Assembly (NCBI GenBank): GCA_938092195.1
Contig: CALKHD010000010.1
Span: forward strand, 1-8,184
DNA from: an uncultured Flavobacteriales bacterium
GTDB taxonomy: Bacteria > Bacteroidota > Bacteroidia > Flavobacteriales_D > Sanyastnellaceae
DNA: 8,184 nucleotides
Direction: 5' to 3'
Shown here: positions 1-5,741 of the stretch, piece by piece
How the letters are laid out: each line of letters opens with the position of its first letter
Numbering within the stretch: the stretch's first letter is position 1
The notes under the pieces: model-generated
What the model saw: only the letters and a program-made list of their open reading frames with translations
Database searches by the model: none
Told to the model about the DNA's origin: nothing
Made by a program: the position numbers and the translations under genes

Positions 1-376
1 GGCCCAAAATGGACACAAACACCCCTTCCGGCATTCCCCCGTACACCCAAGCATAGCGTCTGATTTCTGGAGAGATGCGCCAACCACCATGCTCTACATC
101 CACATCGGTGCGCGTATCCATTCCCATGCTGGAGGAGTAGAAATAGTCGCTAAAGTCTTCCGATGCTCCAATCCCTGCAAAGGCCAATTGAATCGAAGTC
201 GATTCGTTGATGACATGCTCCAACCCCAGTTCATACCTGGCAAAATACCAATCACTCAAGTTGAGCTTCAGCAAGTTCTTGGCATCAATGTCATCGGTTT
301 GCGCATGGATCGAAGGGGCATAAACCAACATCACAAACACCGATGTCAGCATCAAAATCGAAAGGTTTACTCGCAT
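1..376 (-). CDS. Outer-membrane beta-barrel protein (DUF3575-like), 3' end outside window
   Basis: This is the N-terminal 125 codons of an exported protein that continues past the left edge. The first 25 residues form a signal peptide: a basic start (MRVN), a hydrophobic core and a likely cut after SIHA. The mature part opens with KNLLKLNLSDWYFARYELG, followed by ELGLEHVINESTSIQLAF. Later comes GGWRISPEIRRYAWV. This matches the pattern of small Bacteroidota barrel proteins (DUF3575-like): a 'KLNL' strand, a 'YE/LE-x-VI' strand, then 'ISPEIRRY' before a strand starting with a small-residue loop. No enzymatic function is expected; the role in the outer membrane is unknown. The ATG at 374-376 is preferred because it starts directly at the signal peptide and overlaps the upstream gene by only 10 bases. 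An in-frame ATG at 410-412 would add 12 residues and a 46-base overlap. It is the last visible gene of a three-gene overlapping set. Family assignment is by recalled pattern, not a search. Confidence 0.7.
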   Translation of the reverse strand, partial: MRVNLSILMLTSVFVMLVYAPSIHAQTDDIDAKNLLKLNLSDWYFARYELGLEHVINESTSIQLAFAGIGASEDFSDYFYSSSMGMDTRTDVDVEHGGWRISPEIRRYAWVYGGMPEGVFVSILG

Positions 377-840
377 GGTTTCCAAGAATATGTGACTCCG
401 AGAATACGCCATTTTTCTTCAATTCGTATCAATTGAAATGAATCATGGCCACAATGGCTGAGGGAGTCTCCCACCCAAAATTCGTACTCTGACCACACCT
501 GGGCAAAGTCCTGAGAATGCTGCACAACGGGGTTTTTAAGACGCTCCAAATAAGGAGGGCCAGGCTGGCCAACCTCCCGGATAAAGTCAGCACCTTCCAC
601 CCTTCTGGTGGTCAAAACGTCACCTTGAACATTGACCCCGACAAACATGGCTTCAGGATGAAGCGTAAAACCAATTCGGGTGCTATCTCTGGCCTCCATG
701 GCTTGGAACAAATCGTGAATGACCGAGAGAATCGCATTCTCCGTTTCATCTGCCGGCACTTTGGACATCGTGGGGACATCCGAAGTTTGACACGCTGTCA
801 GCAGAAGCATCACGGCAACCACCGCAATCGAGAATCGCAT
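367..840 (-). CDS. NTF2-like (SnoaL/DUF4440-type) lipoprotein
   Basis: This encodes a 157-residue predicted lipoprotein. Residues 1-17 are a lipoprotein signal peptide with lipobox LLTAC, so Cys17 should be lipidated and the protein anchored in the envelope. Residues 33-155 look like one NTF2-like cone fold. An N-terminal helix (ENAILSVIHDLFQAMEARDS) is followed by TLHPEAMFVGV, a central ADFIREVG, and the strand pair FAQVWSEYEFWVGDSLSHCG / DSFQLIRIEEKWRILGV. These are hallmarks of 'nuclear transport factor 2 family' proteins frequent in Bacteroidota. Such folds serve as small-ligand binding domains or enzymes; no catalytic residue can be assigned here, so the substrate is unknown. The start ATG (838-840) shares its A with the TGA of the upstream gene (TGATG), indicating translational coupling. 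The same frame is open upstream to 894, but only the start at 840 gives a signal peptide. Confidence 0.82.
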   Translation of the reverse strand: MRFSIAVVAVMLLLTACQTSDVPTMSKVPADETENAILSVIHDLFQAMEARDSTRIGFTLHPEAMFVGVNVQGDVLTTRRVEGADFIREVGQPGPPYLERLKNPVVQHSQDFAQVWSEYEFWVGDSLSHCGHDSFQLIRIEEKWRILGVTYSWKPCE

Positions 841-1649
841 CACTTGGGCATCAAAACCCGCGAGGTCCAATCCTGACCTGTCTTGGAAATGCAACGCACC
901 ACAACCCAGCCGGAATGCCCCAAGTAAAGGGACTGCATTCCCGGCTCCAGATCGCCATCAAACAAAATGCGTCCATCCATGGTGAATACTGCGCAGCGCA
1001 TGGGCTCCAAACTGGTCACATTCAATTGGCCTTCTCCAAGGCCTGAAGCTTGGACAAGTCTTGGCTTGGCCTCTGCCACAGAAGTGCTCGACGCTTCTTG
1101 AAAGTCCACTTGAGTGCCTACAAAATTGTCTCCGGACGATTGAGAATTTCCATTGGCCGCGATGGCGGCCACATAGACACTCACAGGGCCACTGCCTGCT
1201 GGAGGCGCTGTCCATTCTACCATGAAAAAACCATCCTCACAAAGGTCATTCTGCTCAAAAATGTGTCGGCCTTCCACCTGATCTAGATAGATGCAATCGT
1301 CGGAAGCCTGGTCTGTGAATGAACCCGCGTTGGCCCCGTTTTCGAGGACCGCAGTTCCATGAACTCCAAAACCGGCAGGGTTGCCTGTACCAGCCACTGT
1401 AATCCAAATGGTGTGGGTGGCACCCGGGGTGTACTCAGACACACCCACCACGTCGGTGATCGCCAAATCGACCTCCACAGTAGGTGCATAGCTTCCTCCG
1501 GCATGGCACTGCTGACAAGTGGCGTCACTGCCTGGAGCGCCTGTTCTGTCTTTATTCTGCTGATGCGCAACACCATTGCTGTTGGAGACCAAGGTTGCAG
1601 ATAAAGCCACAAGGACACCGAGGGAAAAAAGGGTAGAAATACGTTTCAT
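840..1649 (-). CDS. Choice-of-anchor V domain protein with CxxCH motif and T9SS-like tail
   Basis: This is a 269-residue exported protein. Residues 1 to about 28 form a signal peptide (MKRISTLFSLGVLVALSATL). The stretch RTGAPGSDATCQQCHAGG follows, giving a CxxCH haem-c type motif at Cys45, Cys48 and His49. Residues 55-185 are a beta-sandwich with YTPGATHTIWITVAG, GFGVHGTAVLENG and VEWTAPPAGSGPVSVYVAA. This matches the Reelin-like 'choice-of-anchor V' family, whose members often pair an N-terminal 'RTGSPG..TC..CH' segment with varied C-terminal anchors. Residues 196-269 (TMDGRILFDGDLEPGMQS, then GWVVVRC and SRVLMPK) resemble a divergent type A T9SS sorting domain. The protein is therefore probably outer-surface or secreted. 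Whether haem is actually attached is not shown. The ATG at 1647-1649 is chosen over the in-frame ATG at 1704-1706 because only it places the signal peptide at the N-terminus. It is first in the left operon. Confidence 0.82.
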   Translation of the reverse strand: MKRISTLFSLGVLVALSATLVSNSNGVAHQQNKDRTGAPGSDATCQQCHAGGSYAPTVEVDLAITDVVGVSEYTPGATHTIWITVAGTGNPAGFGVHGTAVLENGANAGSFTDQASDDCIYLDQVEGRHIFEQNDLCEDGFFMVEWTAPPAGSGPVSVYVAAIAANGNSQSSGDNFVGTQVDFQEASSTSVAEAKPRLVQASGLGEGQLNVTSLEPMRCAVFTMDGRILFDGDLEPGMQSLYLGHSGWVVVRCISKTGQDWTSRVLMPK

Positions 1650-1839
1650 GGATTCGGATTGAAGGAGGAAGTTAACACAGCAACTGCGCGTAAAATGAAC
1701 CCCCATTCAACCGCGTTGGTTGCCTTGTGTCTCCGAACATGACAAACGTCAGCCTGGCCGCTGTCAGAAGTCATTGGATGAGAAGACAGGTTTTATGAGG
1801 TTGGGATGTGCTTCTCTGACTCACTTCACAACCACCGCC
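1650..1839. promoter_or_regulatory. Divergent intergenic region with presumed promoters
   Basis: These 190 bases separate the minus-strand anchor V operon from the plus-strand Dps-like gene, so promoters for both must lie here or just inside the genes. I found no convincing match to the Bacteroidota promoter pattern (TTG about 19-21 bases before TAnnTTTG) on either strand. There is also no strong Shine-Dalgarno sequence before either start, and no clear palindromic operator. The plus reading frame of the Dps-like gene stays open back to 1720, but that extension does not look like protein of this family. Confidence 0.35.
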
Positions 1840-2364
1840 ATGACCTCCATGAACCCCACCCTGTCCAGCCAACTCGACCGCAGTTGGGCCGACCGCCTCG
1901 TCCCTCAGCTCAATGGACTCCTCGCCGATTTTGAAATGCTCCGGTTCAACATCCGGAGTGCCATGTGGAATGGTTGGGGTGAACAATACCCGGCCATGTT
2001 GGACATGCTTCCCGAATACATGAGCCATGCCGAGGGTTCAATCAACATGATCGGGCAACGCATCCGTTGCTTGGAAGGACGCCCCATCTCCACCATGGCA
2101 GAGGCCATCGAGTCGGCGACCTTGGCCGCGAATGATGGCACACTTCACCACCGTGCTTGCGCAAAAATGCTCAGAGAGTCCTTGTCACATGTCCTCAAAA
2201 CTGAGAGAGAATTGATTGCGACAGCCCAACATGCAGGTGACGAAGTCACAGCCATGAAAGTGGCTGGACTCATGCAGTTTCAGGAAGAAGCCCTTTGGAA
2301 ACTTCGCACCACGCTCAGGCGAACTGCCTTCGAGGAAAAGTACCTCAGCAGAGAATCTGCTTAA
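1840..2364 (+). CDS. Dps/ferritin-like protein lacking the ferroxidase ligands
   Basis: This is a 174-residue, mostly helical protein of usual Dps size. The Dps signature is visible: LNGLLADFEMLRFNIRSAMW, then IGQRIRCLEGRPISTMAEAI (matching the Dps 'IAERI..LGG.P..T..E' segment), and a C-terminal QEEALWKLRTTL like the Dps 'E...WML.A.L'. An ungapped alignment to the usual Dps core places the inter-subunit ferroxidase positions (His31, His43, Asp47, Asp58 and Glu62 in common numbering) at Met42, Leu54, Pro58, Asn69 and Gln73. No metal ligand is kept. Iron oxidation by the canonical site is therefore unlikely; DNA binding, a scaffold role or another function remain possible. ATG 1840 (MTSMNPT) or ATG 1849 is the likely start; the frame is open to 1720, but the added segment is proline/cysteine-rich and not helical. 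It is monocistronic, divergent from its left neighbour and convergent with the right one, 8 bases away. It could also be classed as a broader ferritin-like or DUF-type family. Confidence 0.75.
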   Translation: MTSMNPTLSSQLDRSWADRLVPQLNGLLADFEMLRFNIRSAMWNGWGEQYPAMLDMLPEYMSHAEGSINMIGQRIRCLEGRPISTMAEAIESATLAANDGTLHHRACAKMLRESLSHVLKTERELIATAQHAGDEVTAMKVAGLMQFQEEALWKLRTTLRRTAFEEKYLSRESA

Positions 2365-2372
2365 TTCCTAGA

Positions 2373-5300
2373 TCAACGCTGAATCATCAGGTGACTGGAG
2401 TGCTCAATTCCCTCTGGAAGTTCCAAAACGAAATAGTGGGTGCCATCTGATGCGCCATCTCCATCCCAATCATTTTCATAGCCCTCTGCAGTGAAAACCA
2501 CTGCACCATTGCGGTTGTAAACGGTCAACCGGTTGTCTGGATAAAGCTCAATGTACTTGAAGACCAACCGGTCATTTTTGCCGTCTCCATTGGGGGTGAA
2601 GATGTTCACCAGTTCCACCGAACAGGCCAAGACATCCAGCACATAGGAGTCTGAATCTCCGCAAAGGCCTTCAAGGACATGCTGCACGGTGACCAATCCT
2701 GCACCTGCTGCTTCCAAATCGAGCAAGCCCGTTTCCGGATTGACGCAGTCATTTCCAGACGTCCCTGTCGCACTCCAAACGCCACCTGGCCAAATGGAAC
2801 CGAGCTGCCACTCCTCTACCCCAATGCACAACTCATCGTTGGGCACATCGACCAGGATGGTGGCATCACGCTGAGGGACAACCGTGACTTGAACAGCATC
2901 CACATCTGTGCACACGTCGGTGATGGAGTACGTCACGTTGTAATTGCCTGGGCCAATGCCAGGATCAAAACTTCCAGCTGGCGTCATACATCCTCCACAA
3001 TCTGCCGTCCACGTTCCCCCTGCATCCTCCGCTGAAAAAACCAGCGTTGAAGCAGACTCACACAGATCGGGAATCTCGTCAATGGTGGCGTCTACAGCCT
3101 CCGCCACTTCCACTTCAATGCTCGCAGACACGCTGCAGCCCAAGGCGTCGTCGTAAGCCAAGTTGACCGTGTGGGTGCCCACCCCAGCGTCACCTGGGTC
3201 GAAGAACCCACTTCCGTTGATGCATCCCCCGCAATCTGCGGACCAAATCAAGTTGGGCAAATCCGTCCAAATGGCCTCGGCGTCCAAGTCGACATCCGAA
3301 TTCAAAGCGCTTCCAGAGTTGTTCACGCAGAAGGGATCCTCCTGTTGCAAGGTGACTGTGAGAATTGGAAGAACATCCGTGGCAAACGTTCCTGTGTTGG
3401 TGCACGATCCATTCTCCAATGTGTAGGTCAATACCGAAGTACCCAGTGGGGCATCGCTTGGTGAGAATGTGGCGTCCACAAGCCCTGTGCCTGCCGCACT
3501 CCATTCTCCCCCTGGGACGCTGGCCTGCAAGTCCAGCGGCAATGCATCGACACAAAAAGACGCTGGAACGTTCGAACTCTCAATGGGCTGGCTCTCATCC
3601 ACAGTGATCGTCGCCGAACTCTCCACCCCGCACCCAGCGCCAGGCATGAATGTCACTTCATATGTACCCGCCATGGGGGGCGTAAAACTTCCCGAAGGCA
3701 GAACGCATCCTCCACAATCGGCAGTCCAAGACCCCGCCAACCCTTCATCGTCCAATTGAACGGTTCCTATGGACTCGCAATACGCCAAGTCTTCGATGTC
3801 GGCGGACACGGCCTCGCCAACCTGAACCATCACCGTTCCCGTGGCCGTGCAAAGCGTTCCAAAGGTGTATTCAGCCACGAACCCGCCTGCACCCACAGCT
3901 GGGTCAAACAGTCCGTCCTCGCTCAAACAATCACCACAGTCGGCAGCCCAAACTCCGCCACCTGGCGTTCCCACCAAGGACACTGGATCCGAGAATGGAC
4001 ACAATGCGCCCACATTGCCTGTGTTCACATTGGGCGTCAACCCCACTTGCACTTCTTGGACCTCAGTGACTTCTCCGCAATCTCCAACCAAGGTGTAGCT
4101 CACTTCCAAAGTACCCGGCGCGACTTGAGCTGGGTCAATTTCTCCTTGAGTCAACAAGCAACCCACGCAACTGGCCTCCCAAAAGCCTCCGGGGGTCTCT
4201 GCACTCAGGGTCACGGTTTCATCCTCACTGCACAACACATCCAAGGGATTGCCATCCGCATTCAACATCACAAAGTCCGCCGTTTGAGATTCAAAGGTGA
4301 ACTCAATCAAAACAGTGTCCATGGCCATGAACTGGGAAGTGTCGGGCTCCTCTGGCTCCAAATTGCACAAATAGAAGAGGGTAACGGTGCCATCAAAATT
4401 GACACCTCCTCCTGAACCCGTCCATCCATTTTGGATGGTCAAATCCCAAGTTCCATCTCCCTCAAGCAATCCATTGGGAACCGTGAAACACGATTCGTAA
4501 AAACCACCTTGGGTGGTGTTCCAATTGAAAGGCCATTCCCCAAGGTTGGTTCCGTTCAAATTGAAATTGAAACCTTCGATGAAGCCGCAAGTCCCCGAGG
4601 GGTCACAAATCTGAAGGCCCATGTCCCCTGGCCAACTGCCTCCACTGGGGCTCCAATTGTTGGTCACTGAAAAGCCAAGGAGCTCCCCGTCGAATTCAAA
4701 CCCCGACGAGCCCGTTTGCAAGGCCCCGAGGTTGTAATTGTAAACGATGGAGGTGTCGCAAGCATCGTCTGGAATCGCATCACAACTTCCCGCCACAGGC
4801 GGCGGCGCCAATATCTCTGGGAAATTGGCTCCAATGATGACCTGAGTGGACCCTTCAATGCACACCGAAACACTGTCGCCTTGGCCAATAATTTCGTCTC
4901 CAATCAAATAGACCAAGTCCGTTTGGGTGGCACCCTGAGGGGTAAAACTGAATCCAAGGTCCGTGATGTCGAACTCTCCTGTGTCGAATTCTGCAGGACC
5001 GATGACATCTGCAGCCGACTCGCCCTGCATTCCGACCAGCGCCGTGATCGCCAAACAGGAAGAGAAAGCACCAATGTGCATCTCAATGGCATTCGAAGTT
5101 TCATGAAGAACAACTTGCGTCACCAATTCATTGGAACTGCAGCCCGTTTGAGGGAGGTTCTCCCAACTGACCACGAATCGCCTGCACGGACTCTCTCCCA
5201 ATGTGGCCGTCCGAATCTCTCCCCCATTGCTTCCAATGTAGGCGTAGGGCGCCATCACAGAATTGCTGGGCAATGTGGCGGACCCCAAGGATTGACTGGG

Positions 5301-5699
5301 ATAATTGAACGTTCCAGAAAGCCCGGTATCAAATGTCAAAAATCCCTTCCGACTGACCTTAATCGCGAAAAAGTCGTTGTCAAAAAAACTGAAGCCAAAG
5401 GGAAGGTCAATGTTGCTGGAGAAGTTGTTGCTGAAGCTGGTCAGCAATGATCCTGAACCCAAATCCAATGGTGGCGCATAAGCAATGGAGTCCAGTGCGT
5501 ATGAAGTGGTCTCTGCAGCCCGTTCAAAATCGGGCACAACCCAAACACAGCTGTCAAGACATCCAGCAGTCAATCCATCCGGCGCGTTCAAAAAACCACA
5601 ATCCTCTTGACCCAAGATCTCTTGCGAAGCAGCAAGAATGGAAACAATACAGAGGAAAAGTGGACCCAACTGGGGCCGGCGGGACGTAAAGAAGCGCAT
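2373..5699 (-). CDS. Large cysteine-rich modular surface protein with gliding-motility/T9SS C-terminal domain
   Basis: This is a 1108-residue exported protein. Residues 1-31 form a signal peptide. Residues about 78-255 form a beta-rich domain (LPFGFSFFDNDFFAIKVSRKG, then GFLTF, RRFVVSWENL and AIEMHIGAF) of the sort found at the N-terminus of gliding-associated proteins. Residues about 318-446 (FSVTNNWSPSGGSWPGDMGL, then ESCFTVPNGL and DGTWDLTIQNGW) resemble a P-domain-like jelly roll. Residues about 488-1026 are seven tandem modules of roughly 75-90 residues. Residues 1028-1108 are a type B T9SS sorting domain: NIFTPNGDGKNDRL, LTVYNRNGAVVF, YENDWDGD and DGTHYFVLELP, ending in MIQR. It is expected to cross the outer membrane through T9SS and sit on the cell surface or be secreted. 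About 39 cysteines follow the signal peptide. An in-frame GTG at 5733-5735 is an alternative start, but the ATG at 5697-5699 gives the better signal peptide. It lies 42 bases after the haloperoxidase gene and is probably co-transcribed. Specific role unknown; adhesion or structural use is inference. Confidence 0.88.
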   Translation of the reverse strand: MRFFTSRRPQLGPLFLCIVSILAASQEILGQEDCGFLNAPDGLTAGCLDSCVWVVPDFERAAETTSYALDSIAYAPPLDLGSGSLLTSFSNNFSSNIDLPFGFSFFDNDFFAIKVSRKGFLTFDTGLSGTFNYPSQSLGSATLPSNSVMAPYAYIGSNGGEIRTATLGESPCRRFVVSWENLPQTGCSSNELVTQVVLHETSNAIEMHIGAFSSCLAITALVGMQGESAADVIGPAEFDTGEFDITDLGFSFTPQGATQTDLVYLIGDEIIGQGDSVSVCIEGSTQVIIGANFPEILAPPPVAGSCDAIPDDACDTSIVYNYNLGALQTGSSGFEFDGELLGFSVTNNWSPSGGSWPGDMGLQICDPSGTCGFIEGFNFNLNGTNLGEWPFNWNTTQGGFYESCFTVPNGLLEGDGTWDLTIQNGWTGSGGGVNFDGTVTLFYLCNLEPEEPDTSQFMAMDTVLIEFTFESQTADFVMLNADGNPLDVLCSEDETVTLSAETPGGFWEASCVGCLLTQGEIDPAQVAPGTLEVSYTLVGDCGEVTEVQEVQVGLTPNVNTGNVGALCPFSDPVSLVGTPGGGVWAADCGDCLSEDGLFDPAVGAGGFVAEYTFGTLCTATGTVMVQVGEAVSADIEDLAYCESIGTVQLDDEGLAGSWTADCGGCVLPSGSFTPPMAGTYEVTFMPGAGCGVESSATITVDESQPIESSNVPASFCVDALPLDLQASVPGGEWSAAGTGLVDATFSPSDAPLGTSVLTYTLENGSCTNTGTFATDVLPILTVTLQQEDPFCVNNSGSALNSDVDLDAEAIWTDLPNLIWSADCGGCINGSGFFDPGDAGVGTHTVNLAYDDALGCSVSASIEVEVAEAVDATIDEIPDLCESASTLVFSAEDAGGTWTADCGGCMTPAGSFDPGIGPGNYNVTYSITDVCTDVDAVQVTVVPQRDATILVDVPNDELCIGVEEWQLGSIWPGGVWSATGTSGNDCVNPETGLLDLEAAGAGLVTVQHVLEGLCGDSDSYVLDVLACSVELVNIFTPNGDGKNDRLVFKYIELYPDNRLTVYNRNGAVVFTAEGYENDWDGDGASDGTHYFVLELPEGIEHSSHLMIQR
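2622..4268 (-). repeat. Seven tandem Ig-like modules (coding repeat) with C-CxxC-C pattern
   Basis: Within the large surface protein, seven diverged modules follow one another. Each has an opening Cys, a GG-x-W-x-A segment, often D/S-C-x-x-C, then an x-F-D/T-P turn, a Y-x-V-x-Y strand and a closing Cys. The CxxC codons lie at 4158-4169 (CVGC), 3927-3938 (CGDC), 3705-3716 (CGGC), 3222-3233 (CGGC) and 2988-2999 (CGGC). The fourth module (WSAAGTGLVDATFSP) has no inner cysteine, and the seventh keeps only one. At DNA level the similarity is patchy, with short shared blocks such as that at 2991-3010 and 3708-3727, so the array is old and not freshly amplified. Confidence 0.8.
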
Positions 5700-5741
5700 G
5701 CCGAAAATTAGGCCAAAGACCCTAATCAACAGCACTCCAAC

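Noticed and set aside
89..436. 115-codon plus-strand frame at the left edge
   Set aside because: It lies opposite the signal peptide and barrel start of the minus-strand gene and has no family resemblance.
1759..1822. Possible TTG / TATG promoter elements and an imperfect GTCAGAAG...CTTCTCTGAC repeat before the Dps-like gene
   Set aside because: Spacing and sequence do not match the Bacteroidota promoter consensus, and the repeat arms are unequal and far apart; chance is likely.
1720..1839. N-terminal extension of the Dps-like protein
   Set aside because: The frame is open, but the extra 40 residues are not Dps-like and would consume most of the divergent promoter region; ATG 1840 gives the normal family length.
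2988..4169. Regularly spaced short repeats that could suggest a CRISPR array
   Set aside because: The repeats are in-frame CxxC codons of a protein module, about 220-490 bases apart and diverged; spacing and coding frame rule out CRISPR.
3756..4415. 219-codon open frame on the plus strand inside the surface-protein gene
   Set aside because: It is antisense to a well-supported gene, has no recognisable domain and shows His/Gln-rich low-sense composition; it arises from codon bias of the modular repeats.
4716..5450. 244-codon open frame on the plus strand
   Set aside because: Antisense to the N-terminal half of the surface protein, with no signal peptide or known motif; a shadow frame.
5700..5735. 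GTG start adding 12 residues to the surface protein
   Set aside because: It would leave only 6 bases after the previous stop and place extra residues before a good signal peptide; the ATG at 5697-5699 is simpler.
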